Positions 17,456-25,285 of a stretch of 64,000 nucleotides of DNA are shown in pieces (the stretch's first letter is position 1; the number at the start of each line of letters is the position of its first letter). A program made the position numbers and the translations under genes. This DNA comes from a bacterium (GTDB taxonomy: Bacteria > Hydrothermota > Tepidihabitantia > SM23-42 > JAOAFX01), in NCBI GenBank assembly GCA_036382775.1, contig DASVHD010000005.1, positions 31,386 to 95,385 on the forward strand. The letters run 5' to 3'. Under the pieces are notes generated by a model. It was not told the origin of the DNA. It was given only the letters and a program-made list of their open reading frames with translations, and made no database searches.

Positions 17456-18339
17456 AATTTTTACTCATTCCCATGCTCATCGGCGCGACCAAATACGCCG
17501 GTGAATTCCAGGAGCTGGGCGTTAACGCCCGGGCCTGGGCCATGGGCAGTACCGGCGTGGCGCAGTGCGTTGATGCGTCGGCGCTGTACTTCAATCCCGC
17601 CGGCACTATCTTCGCCGGCCGCAGCGTCGCCGTGATGCACGCGGAGAACTTCGGCGGCATCGTGAAGAACGAATTCGGCGCGATCACCCTGCCCAAGGGT
17701 AATTCCGCGGTGGGCCTCGGTCTTCAGTATGTTTCCGCGGGTGGTATAAAGCTGACCACCCTTCCGGACACGACCATGCCGCCCGGTAGCGACAACCCGC
17801 CGGTAGCCTACGATACCGTGGCTGCGCGCGACCTGATCGTTTACTTCAACGGCGCGAGATCGAAAGGTCCGGTGTCTTACGGCGTCACGGCCAAGGTCTA
17901 TTACCGCGACCTGTATGTGATCACGGGTTTTGGCGGCGGCCTCGATGCCGGCGCCCGGCTGGATCTTGGATACCTGGTGATCGGTTGCAGTGTCCGCGAC
18001 GTGGTGCTGTCCCCCATCGTATGGAGCAACCGGACCAAAGAGAACATTGCCCCGAAACTGGCATTCGGTGTTGCTCCCGTGCTCCCGCTGGACCGCATTT
18101 CCTCGCGACTGATCATCGAGACCGATATCGTAAAGGCCATTGACGACAACGGTTTTGCGGTGAATATTGGCTGTGAATACGGCTACAAAGAACTGGTCTT
18201 TGGCCGTATCGGATGGACCCGCGGCACCTATACCCTGGGTGCCGGGATCCGCTACCGCAAGTTGCGCTTTGACTACGCCTTTGTCACCCACTCGGACCTG
18301 GAGAACTCGAATAAGTTTTCCGCGGGGTTAGAATTCTAG
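17440..18339 (+). CDS. PorV/PorQ-family outer-membrane beta-barrel protein
   Basis: 299 residues. The N-terminus after a short signal reads AGEFQELGVNARAWAMGSTG, then ASALYFNPAG, the FadL/PorV-type pattern in which the N-P-A-G turn follows the first helix. Alternating hydrophobic strands end in the aromatic FSAGLEF, a usual barrel C-terminus. In Bacteroidota PorV shuttles type IX cargo and PorQ helps anchor it. Several cargo-like proteins with C-terminal sorting-type tails occur in this window. It overlaps both the NHL gene and, by a few bases, the next reading frame. Confidence 0.8.
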   Translation: MQDFIKFLLIPMLIGATKYAGEFQELGVNARAWAMGSTGVAQCVDASALYFNPAGTIFAGRSVAVMHAENFGGIVKNEFGAITLPKGNSAVGLGLQYVSAGGIKLTTLPDTTMPPGSDNPPVAYDTVAARDLIVYFNGARSKGPVSYGVTAKVYYRDLYVITGFGGGLDAGARLDLGYLVIGCSVRDVVLSPIVWSNRTKENIAPKLAFGVAPVLPLDRISSRLIIETDIVKAIDDNGFAVNIGCEYGYKELVFGRIGWTRGTYTLGAGIRYRKLRFDYAFVTHSDLENSNKFSAGLEF

Positions 18340-18905
18340 TAAAAGCTGAGCTGTTCAGGAAACTGCTCAACCTCTGGACCATTTTCATCCCCGTCACTTA
18401 CTATCTCATACCGCAGCAGTCCGGCCGTTGGATCCTGCTGATAATAACCGTGGTCATCGTTATCGTCGATTTTTTCAGGATCCGCGTGAACGGGATCAAA
18501 GAAGGATTCATTCTTCTTTTCGGCTCGTTCCTGCGGCGCCATGAACTGACCCGCCTGAGCGGAGCTACATATCTGCTGCTGGGATGCCTGATCACCGCAT
18601 GGATAACGAGCAAACCGGTCTTCGTGGCTGCCAGCGCCTACACCATTGTCGGCGATACCTTCGCGGCGATCTGCGGTCAGATGCTTAAAGGACCTAAGAT
18701 CTTTAAAAAAACGCTTTACGGCAGTCTGGGTTTCCTGATTTCATGCGTGCTGGTCGCGTTACTGCTGCACTTTACGATCCACGAACCGCTGTACGCCCTG
18801 TTAGCGGGAGCATTGGCCGCCACCATACTTGAAGCCCTGCCCTTGCCCTGGGATGATAATTTTGCGGTCCCGATCCTAACCGGTGTTGTTATGAGCCTGA
18901 TCTGA
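18333..18905 (+). CDS. Polyprenol/dolichol-kinase-like membrane protein, start unclear
   Basis: The SEC59/DGK1/VTE5 pattern is visible: an N-terminal ELFRKLLNLWTIFIP block, TM helices, then VGDTFAAICGQ with the conserved GD, and LPWDDNFAVPI near the end. The family phosphorylates polyprenols, phytol or diacylglycerol at the membrane. The only ATG/GTG (18450) would remove the conserved first block. The frame is open from 18315 after TAA 18312, and no ATG, GTG or TTG lies before the block. An ATT at 18333 after GGGG is the best candidate, overlapping the porV-like stop. An assembly error is possible. Confidence 0.6.
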   Translation: MLVKAELFRKLLNLWTIFIPVTYYLIPQQSGRWILLIITVVIVIVDFFRIRVNGIKEGFILLFGSFLRRHELTRLSGATYLLLGCLITAWITSKPVFVAASAYTIVGDTFAAICGQMLKGPKIFKKTLYGSLGFLISCVLVALLLHFTIHEPLYALLAGALAATILEALPLPWDDNFAVPILTGVVMSLI

Positions 18906-19006
18906 CCGCGTTTCCTGCGTTTTTTTTACGGATTTTAGCTGTCAGGCTTTTATAAAACTCTTATGAGTTAACTCCCTGCGCTTTCAGCGAGCGCAGCGGT
19001 CCTGCT

Positions 19007-19264
19007 CTAATCTGCCGTTACCTTGAACACCTGATCGTGTTCATGCACCGGCGCGTCGACTTTCGTCCCGACGGCGTCGCCTTTTTTTGCCGACGTTACA
19101 GGATTGCGGTCAACCTGCATGGATGTGACCGTCTGGCTGAAATCAGCCGTCTTGCCCTTGATATGGATGGTATCGCCGGCATTCAATTCATCATCCGTCA
19201 GTTCCAGCACTGCCACCTGTATCTTACCGAAATAATGAGTTATTTTCCCGATCAATTTTTCCAT
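19007..19264 (-). CDS. EF-Tu domain-2-like small protein
   Basis: 85 residues with AAGGAGAG eight bases upstream of the ATG. The chain GKITHYFGKIQVAVLELTD, then LNAGDTIHIKG and VTSMQVDRNPV, is the beta-barrel of elongation-factor domain II (as in YegQ/U32 C-termini), standing alone without a GTPase. Such stand-alone proteins occur in archaea and candidate phyla, and their partner is unknown. The context gives no further clue: it converges with the polyprenol-kinase-like gene and diverges from argF. Confidence 0.7.
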   Translation of the reverse strand: MEKLIGKITHYFGKIQVAVLELTDDELNAGDTIHIKGKTADFSQTVTSMQVDRNPVTSAKKGDAVGTKVDAPVHEHDQVFKVTAD

Positions 19265-19282
19265 ATTCTCTCCTTGTGCGCA

Positions 19283-19310
19283 ATATTACTCATCCACGCA
19301 GTCGTGTCAA
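19283..19310 (-). promoter_or_regulatory. Promoter for the EF-Tu-domain-like gene
   Basis: Leftward TTGACA (19310-19305), 16 bp, TAATAT (19288-19283). The -10 box is weak. Confidence 0.4.
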
Positions 19311-19371
19311 GGGTATTAACCAACGCAGGATCGCTGCGCTCGCAGGAGGCGCAGGAAACGCCGGCAGTAAA

Positions 19372-19432
19372 ATGCAGTGGCAGACCTTGGTCTGCGTCAC
19401 TCAATTAAGTCGAGCAAGCTCGACCACTACAT
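19372..19432. repeat. Two-hairpin palindromic element, copy 1
   Basis: The ends ATGCAGTGG and CCACTACAT are near-complementary and enclose two perfect 16-base palindromes, GCAGACCTTGGTCTGC (19380-19395) and GTCGAGCAAGCTCGAC (19409-19424). Same architecture as the elements at 26801 and 28852. It lies between a leftward and a rightward gene, so it is not a terminator. Confidence 0.7.
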
Positions 19433-19456
19433 TTATGTTTCACTAAACGCTAAGGA

Positions 19457-19484
19457 TTGATTTCTGCCCAGGATTAAATATAAT
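19457..19484 (+). promoter_or_regulatory. Promoter for argF
   Basis: TTGATT (19457-19462), 16 bp, TATAAT (19479-19484). A leader of about 22 nt carries AAAGGAGA before the ATG at 19514. Confidence 0.7.
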
Positions 19485-19513
19485 AAACATAATATGAAAG
19501 GAGACTGCTAAAC

Positions 19514-20422
19514 ATGAAGAGGGATCTGACATCAATGTTCGATCTGACAAAGAAGGAAATACAGAGCATCTTCACGATCACCAAACAGCTCAAAACGGCG
19601 CAGAAAAAAGGTGCTGATCACAAACTGCTGAACGGCAAGACCATGGCCATGATCTTTGAGAAACCCTCGCTGCGCACGCGCGTAACCTTTGAAACCGGCA
19701 TGACCCAGCTTGGAGGGCATGCGATATATCTGGCGCCGTCCGACATCCAGCTGGGCAAGCGGGAAACGGTGGACGATGTCGCGAAGAACCTGTCGCGCTG
19801 GGTCGACATCATCATGGCGAGGGTCTTTGCCCACTCCACCATCACCGGCCTGGCAAAAAACGCCAGCATACCGGTCATTAACGGCCTGTGCGACCTGGAG
19901 CATCCCTGTCAGATCCTGTGCGATCTATTCACGGTCATCGAGAAAAAAGGCAGCCTGTCCAATATCACGATCGCCTACGTGGGCGACGGCAACAACGTCT
20001 GCAATTCCTTTGTCGCGGCTTCGGTCATTCTGGGCTACCGGCTGAATATCGCCACCCCGCGCGGCTATGAACCGTACCGACCTTATCTGAAGAAAGCGCC
20101 GCGCGCCATGCTCACGACCGATCCGGTAAAGGCCGTGACCAATGCTGATATCATCTACACTGACGTCTGGGCATCAATGGGACAAGAAAAGGAAAAAGAG
20201 AAACGCAAGAAAATCTTCAAGGACTACCAGATCAACCGCCAGCTCGTCCGGCACGCCAAAAAGAACCATTGCATTATGCACTGCCTGCCGGCCCATCGCG
20301 GGGAAGAAATCACGGAAGAGATCATTGACGGAAAAACATCCATCGTTTTTGACCAGGCCGAGAACCGCCTGCACATTCAGAAAGGCATCATTGTTTTTTT
20401 AATGAAGAACAGGAAAAAATAG
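19514..20422 (+). CDS. argF: Ornithine carbamoyltransferase
   Basis: 302 residues. Makes citrulline from ornithine and carbamoyl phosphate. The carbamoyl-phosphate motif SLRTR follows FEKP. The second block is DLEHPCQILCDL (HPxQ) and the ornithine-side motif is HCLPAHRGEE, with the reactive Cys. The length is normal. No other arginine genes lie here. AAAGGAGA stands nine bases before the ATG. The YbbR-domain gene starts 4 bp after its stop. Confidence 0.95.
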   Translation: MKRDLTSMFDLTKKEIQSIFTITKQLKTAQKKGADHKLLNGKTMAMIFEKPSLRTRVTFETGMTQLGGHAIYLAPSDIQLGKRETVDDVAKNLSRWVDIIMARVFAHSTITGLAKNASIPVINGLCDLEHPCQILCDLFTVIEKKGSLSNITIAYVGDGNNVCNSFVAASVILGYRLNIATPRGYEPYRPYLKKAPRAMLTTDPVKAVTNADIIYTDVWASMGQEKEKEKRKKIFKDYQINRQLVRHAKKNHCIMHCLPAHRGEEITEEIIDGKTSIVFDQAENRLHIQKGIIVFLMKNRKK

Positions 20423-20426
20423 GCGG

Positions 20427-21347
20427 ATGTCAATGGCGGTCACGCAGATCCTCAGATCGATAGTCAATGATCCGATCAGGAAGATATTCGCGATCGTCTT
20501 TGCATTCGGATTGTGGCTTTTTGTCGCGGTCGAAGGCACCTATACCGACCGCCGGGACGTCAAGATCGCCTTCATCGGTCTGCCGGAATCTCTCACCGTC
20601 ACGGACGCGCCGCTGGAGATCCCCGTGACCTTCACCGGCAAAGGACGGTCGTTGCTCGGTTTTTGGCTCCTGCCACCTACGGTTATAGCCACGGTCACCG
20701 ACGCCAAAACCGGCAGCGTAAAGATCACATCGAAGGATCTCGCCATCCCATCCAATCCCCAGGACGTTTCGGTCCAGTACGACATAAAGACCATGGACCT
20801 GCGGATCGACGAAAAGGTCAAACAGACCGTACCTGTTACGATCCCCATGAAAGGCAGCCCACCCGAGCGGTACGCGATCGGTATGATCACGATCTCAGAC
20901 ACGGTCCTGGCGACCGGTCCCAAAGGATATCTGCGCGGTCTTGCTGATGTCGCGACCGAATCGCTCGACGTGCACAACCGCACCGCTTCGTTCTACCAGA
21001 AACTTAAACTGCGCGCACCCGCCGGGTCGATACGGTTCAATCAAGATTATGTTACGGCCATGATCGAAATCGATACGGTGAGCCGGCGCTTGCTGACCAA
21101 CCTTCCGGTCAAAATCATATCCAAACAGAACCAAACCGTGTCGGCCGCAGCCCTTTATCTTGACACCCTCATCGTCGCTGGTGCGAACAGCCGGATCAGC
21201 AAACTTAAAAAAACCGATATTGACATCATGATCAGGCTGTCCGATCTGAAAACAGGCGAATATTCATTGCCTGCCGAGATCATATCTCCCGCGTATGTGA
21301 AGCCGGTGCATTCCAGCCCTAAAAAATTCAAAATAAAGATCTATTAG
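20427..21347 (+). CDS. YbbR-domain (CdaR-like) envelope protein
   Basis: 306 residues. One N-terminal TM helix (IRKIFAIVFAFGLWLFVAVE) is followed by repeated YbbR units with the pattern VKIAFIGLPESLTV, VPVTIPMKGSPPERYAIG and LPVKIISKQN. In Firmicutes such proteins (CdaR) regulate the diadenylate cyclase CdaA. The cyclase normally stands just upstream; here the upstream gene is argF and no DAC-domain gene is seen. A structural envelope role is possible. Confidence 0.8.
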   Translation: MSMAVTQILRSIVNDPIRKIFAIVFAFGLWLFVAVEGTYTDRRDVKIAFIGLPESLTVTDAPLEIPVTFTGKGRSLLGFWLLPPTVIATVTDAKTGSVKITSKDLAIPSNPQDVSVQYDIKTMDLRIDEKVKQTVPVTIPMKGSPPERYAIGMITISDTVLATGPKGYLRGLADVATESLDVHNRTASFYQKLKLRAPAGSIRFNQDYVTAMIEIDTVSRRLLTNLPVKIISKQNQTVSAAALYLDTLIVAGANSRISKLKKTDIDIMIRLSDLKTGEYSLPAEIISPAYVKPVHSSPKKFKIKIY

Positions 21348-21367
21348 GAAAGTATATTTTTCTGCGG

Positions 21368-23206
21368 TTAACGCAGGACCAGCAGCGCGGCCTCAATGAC
21401 CAGCGCGCACAGCGCTATCATCAGACACGCAACGGTCAGATCAATGCCGGCTAGAGCGCTGAGCGATCTCAAGACCTGCACCCCCAGTTGAGCTGCCGAC
21501 CCTTCATCGATACTGCGCAGGTCGCCTTCGGCCGGGTCAACGTTGACGCCGATGGTATCCCCGCCATAGCAGTATAGTCCCGGCCTGGTGATGCTGGCGA
21601 GCCGGTACCCGCCATCGATACCCTGAAGGACCTTGGTCGTATCGACCGCCGCACCTACGGTATATTCCCGGTCAGGGAGTTGGTAGACAACGCTGCTTGC
21701 GAGACGGTGGAGCAACGGCACGAATATCGCCCGGTAAACGAGATCGGTATTTCCGGGGACGCACTCGGTCGCCACGATGCACACGTTGTCTTTCTGAATT
21801 ATCAACGGGTACTGGTCGACCCGCGCGAGAACATGGCCGCGCGCTTCTAGATCATTCAGGCGGTAGAACCGTATCCCTTTCAGCGACGCTTCGTTCTTGA
21901 ACACTTTAAAGACCGGACTACCGGCATCGACCCAGTCCAGCGTCAGGTAACCCCTGGGTGCGACCGTGCCGCGAACCGCTGCCCATTCTCCGATAAAACG
22001 TCGCATACCAGGACCCGGATCATTGCTCAGGAAGATCAACGCGCCCGTGTTCTTTTGCATCAAGAAATCACGAATCCTGATCTCGTCCCCTTTTGACAGA
22101 TCCGGCACATTGTTTAGAATCAGAACCGCTTGCATCCTCAGATCGCCGTCCTTAAGGTTCATGATCGTTCTAACATCAAAGGGCATGGACGCGGCGCTGA
22201 CCGGGCTGAGGGCGTTTTTCAGGTACTCGTTGGCGCCGACGATCAAGACCCTCATCCGTCTGGGCACGGTCTTGGCAAAATAGTATTCGTTATCCATGAG
22301 CAGGCTGTCATCATCCATGATCGCGACCGTACCGGCATTGCACCGGACCGGTAATGTAAAAACAACGTCGGCTGACTGATCCGGTTGGACCGCGAGATCG
22401 CTGGTGAACTCCTGCTCCTGCGAGACCAGGCGCGCTGTTCCCCTAAATATGCGTCCGGAATGATTTTGCACGGTCGCCATGATCTGATACTTGTCGGTCA
22501 CGATGCTCACGGGGTCCACCATTGATACCTGGGCGATCCCGGCATTGCCGCCGCCCGGTATTTCGTACCATATAAGTTTCCGGTCTGAAAGCGCCTTTGC
22601 GGTCAGGTCTTTAAACACGATCTCCTGGCCGTCGCCGACATACAAGTAGTTCAGTTCGTATGCCGGTGCGTCGATCCTGATGTTCTCCAGCGCCTGCCGC
22701 AGAGAACCGGTGCGGCAGGACAGGGTACATGCTTCCACTTGTTTCAGCGCGCCGTTCAGTCCGGTCCAGGACAGCGGTCTGGAAGGGCCGGTCAGGGGCA
22801 CTACGCAAAACTCGCTGGCCGGTGAATATCGCCGGAGCAGTTCGCGGGCGGCTTCCTGAGCGCGCCGGAAATTATCGCCGTAACCCATGCTGTAAGTATT
22901 GTCAAGGATGATGATCACGGAAGCCAGGCGGTGCGAGGGTATTTTCGGCTGGCGTGCCAGCCACGGCGCGGTCAGTTGCGGTTTCGCCAGGCTCAGGAAC
23001 AGGAAAAGGACAAAAAGACAACGCAACGCGAGCACCAGGATATCGCGGAGTTTTAACCAGCCGAGACGCCGCGCCTCGGTCATTCTCAAGAATGCCAGGG
23101 ATGAGAACGGCACCCGCTTGAGTCTACGGCGAAACCAAAAATGGATGATGATGGGCACAGCCACGAGCGCCGTCCCCAAAAGGTACACGGGATTAAGGAA
23201 GGTCAC
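21368..23206 (-). CDS. BatA-domain/VWA-like membrane protein
   Basis: 612 residues. The N-terminus is the BatA (aerotolerance regulator) domain: FLNPVYLLGTALVAVPIIIH then FRRRLKRVPFSSLAFL, with two TM segments. A VWA-like segment follows, with the metal-site-like IIILDNTYSMGYG (D-x-T/S-x-S form), and a last TM helix (LTVACLMIALCALVIEAALL). Its start overlaps the DUF58 gene by 4 bp. Such pairs usually belong to MoxR-ATPase envelope-stress clusters, but no MoxR gene is seen here. Confidence 0.8.
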   Translation of the reverse strand: MTFLNPVYLLGTALVAVPIIIHFWFRRRLKRVPFSSLAFLRMTEARRLGWLKLRDILVLALRCLFVLFLFLSLAKPQLTAPWLARQPKIPSHRLASVIIILDNTYSMGYGDNFRRAQEAARELLRRYSPASEFCVVPLTGPSRPLSWTGLNGALKQVEACTLSCRTGSLRQALENIRIDAPAYELNYLYVGDGQEIVFKDLTAKALSDRKLIWYEIPGGGNAGIAQVSMVDPVSIVTDKYQIMATVQNHSGRIFRGTARLVSQEQEFTSDLAVQPDQSADVVFTLPVRCNAGTVAIMDDDSLLMDNEYYFAKTVPRRMRVLIVGANEYLKNALSPVSAASMPFDVRTIMNLKDGDLRMQAVLILNNVPDLSKGDEIRIRDFLMQKNTGALIFLSNDPGPGMRRFIGEWAAVRGTVAPRGYLTLDWVDAGSPVFKVFKNEASLKGIRFYRLNDLEARGHVLARVDQYPLIIQKDNVCIVATECVPGNTDLVYRAIFVPLLHRLASSVVYQLPDREYTVGAAVDTTKVLQGIDGGYRLASITRPGLYCYGGDTIGVNVDPAEGDLRSIDEGSAAQLGVQVLRSLSALAGIDLTVACLMIALCALVIEAALLVLR

Positions 23207-24093
23207 AACATTTTCATCCGTTTGTGCAGGAAGGCGATCAGCGCCTGGTCATAGGGCGTGTCCGTAAAGACCGTTTCACAGTCAATATGAACCTCGAGCA
23301 GCGCTCGGCGGTAAAACGCGATGAACTGCTCCATATGTTTCTGGTAGGACGCGCGGATGGCGGCTGGATAAACGATCATTTCATCGTCGGTCTCCAGATC
23401 CTTGAACAGCGCCGGGTCTGCGTAGGGAAAAGAGAATTCTTTTTTATCGAGCACCTGGAACACCAGCATCTCGTGCTTGCGAAAACGGAATGACCGGATC
23501 GCCCGGACCACCGATTCGGGCTGATCGAGCAGATCGGATACGATGATGATGAGCCCGCGGCGCTTGGTCTTCTGGGCGAGTTCACCCAGTACGTCCGCGA
23601 TCGATGTTTCGCCGCCGGCGGCAGCGCCGTCGATAACGCCGAGGATCCTGGATAAATTGACCTTTTTCGCCGAGGGCGGCACGTATTCACGGATCTTGCT
23701 GTCGAACGTGATGATGCCGACGCCGTCCTTCTGCCTGGAGAGGATGTAGGCAAGGCTTGCGCAAAGGTACTTGGCGTACTCGAGCTTGCTGATCCGGTCG
23801 CCATAAGCCATGGAGCCGCTGATATCGAACAGGATATAAGCGCGCAGATTCGTTTCCTCAAGGTATTGTTTGATATAGTACCGGTCACTGCGGGCAAATA
23901 CCTTCCAGTCGATGCGGCGCGGCTCGTCGCCCGGCATATACGGCCGGTAATCGGCGAACTCCTGCGAAAACCCCTTGTACGGGCTCTGGTGCAGCCCGCT
24001 CAAGAACCCCTCCACGACCAGTCTGGCCTGGAGGTCCAATCTTGATAGTTTTGAGATTACTTCAGGATCCAGATATTTTCTGGGTGACGGCAT
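23203..24093 (-). CDS. DUF58 / VWA-like protein
   Basis: 296 residues from the second in-frame ATG, which begins PSPRKYLDPEVI as family members do; the ATG at 24114 is also open. The DUF58 hallmark is G-D-E-P-R-R-I-D-W-K-V-F-A-R-S, followed by LRAYILFDISGSMAYG (MIDAS D-x-S-x-S) and LIIIVSDLLDQPESV. DUF58 proteins work with MoxR ATPases as chaperones. It overlaps the epimerase gene upstream and the BatA gene downstream, so the three form one transcript. Confidence 0.88.
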   Translation of the reverse strand: MPSPRKYLDPEVISKLSRLDLQARLVVEGFLSGLHQSPYKGFSQEFADYRPYMPGDEPRRIDWKVFARSDRYYIKQYLEETNLRAYILFDISGSMAYGDRISKLEYAKYLCASLAYILSRQKDGVGIITFDSKIREYVPPSAKKVNLSRILGVIDGAAAGGETSIADVLGELAQKTKRRGLIIIVSDLLDQPESVVRAIRSFRFRKHEMLVFQVLDKKEFSFPYADPALFKDLETDDEMIVYPAAIRASYQKHMEQFIAFYRRALLEVHIDCETVFTDTPYDQALIAFLHKRMKML

Positions 24094-25006
24094 TGATCGA
24101 AACAAAATGCTCAAAGGTCTTTTTCAAACCTTCGGCCAGGGAAACGCCGGGGCGCCACTTCAGTGTCCGGCTGATCTTTGAATAATCCAGGGAATTACGA
24201 AAAACCTCGCCGGGGATAGCTGCCCGGTGCTCGTGCCGGATATTGCGGCCGGTTACGGCCGCCAGCTCATCGACCAACCGGTTGACGCTCGTCTCGACCG
24301 AGGTCCCGATATTGAATACATCGGACGCGCTGTCCAGGGCGAGCACGTTCGCCCGCACCACGTCCTCAACGAACACATAATCGCGCACCTGGTCGCCGCT
24401 GCCGTTCACGAAACAGGGACGGTCGTTCAGTATTTCATTGATGAATATCGAGATGACTCCGGCTTCGCTTTTGCCGATCTGCCTGGGCCCGTACACGTTG
24501 CTGTAGCGCAGGATCACATAAGTGAAACCATGGAGTTGAGCGAAAACCTTGATATAGTGTTCGGTGGCAAGCTTCGCTACGGCGTAAGGGGACATTGGCT
24601 GCGGCACGCGATCCTCGGATATCGGGTAGTGATCGGGTTCCCCGTAGATGGCGCCGCCGCTGGATGCGAAAATAAAACGCTTCACGCCCAAGGCGGCGGC
24701 GTAATCAAGCAGCCGTACCGCGCCCAGAACGTTCACGGAAGCGTCGAGAAATGGGTTGGCGAGCGATGTCCGCACATTGATCTGGGCGGCGTGGTGATTG
24801 ACAACATCGAACCGGGATTCGTCAAATACCTTTTTCAGCGCCTCGTCCCTTATGTCCAGTTCGATGAACCGCGTCCGTTTGTTCACGTTACCGCGGTTAC
24901 CGGTCGACAGGTCATCGATGACCGTAACGTCATGGCCTTCCCGGATATATGCATCGACGATATGCGAGGCGATAAATCCGGCGCCGCCGGTCACGAGGAT
25001 CTTCAT
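24062..25006 (-). CDS. NAD-dependent nucleotide-sugar epimerase (GalE-like)
   Basis: 314 residues. The Rossmann motif is GGAGFIAS (GxxGxxG) and Asp37 in VIDDLSTGNRGN indicates NAD(H). The catalytic triad Ser/Tyr/Lys lies in FASSGGAIYG and SPYAVAKLATEHY. Extended SDR, close to UDP-glucose 4-epimerase. It would supply UDP-galactose or a related sugar to the surface glycosyltransferases in this window. The leftward TATAAT box ends 8 bp before its ATG, so it is probably leaderless. Confidence 0.9.
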   Translation of the reverse strand: MKILVTGGAGFIASHIVDAYIREGHDVTVIDDLSTGNRGNVNKRTRFIELDIRDEALKKVFDESRFDVVNHHAAQINVRTSLANPFLDASVNVLGAVRLLDYAAALGVKRFIFASSGGAIYGEPDHYPISEDRVPQPMSPYAVAKLATEHYIKVFAQLHGFTYVILRYSNVYGPRQIGKSEAGVISIFINEILNDRPCFVNGSGDQVRDYVFVEDVVRANVLALDSASDVFNIGTSVETSVNRLVDELAAVTGRNIRHEHRAAIPGEVFRNSLDYSKISRTLKWRPGVSLAEGLKKTFEHFVSINAVTQKISGS

Positions 25007-25014
25007 ATCTTTAA

Positions 25015-25042
25015 ATTATATCCATATCAAAATTGGTGTCAA
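25015..25042 (-). promoter_or_regulatory. Promoter, leaderless, for the epimerase gene
   Basis: Leftward TTGACA (25042-25037), 16 bp, TATAAT (25020-25015). The ATG at 25006 is eight bases on. Confidence 0.8.
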
Positions 25043-25230
25043 CGAGCACGCAACCACAATCCTCCCGCATTTTCGCCCCCTTAATGGCTACAATTCACCC
25101 CCTCCTTTTTCCTCCCCCCTCGAGGGCAACGTGGAAAAGGATCTTTCATGATAATTGGCGTCCCTGCGGGAGGAGGGTAAGGGTCGGTGGGTGGGCGGGG
25201 GGGATAATAACTCATGTCCAGCAATCCTCC

Positions 25231-25258
25231 TTGACTTTAGGTTCCAGGTTATTATAGT
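25231..25258 (+). promoter_or_regulatory. Promoter for the FG-GAP protein gene
   Basis: TTGACT (25231-25236), 16 bp, TATAGT (25253-25258). The leader carries AAGGAGG eight bases before the ATG at 25286. Confidence 0.65.
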
Positions 25259-25285
25259 TAATTCATTATTATTTAAGGAGGCTTT

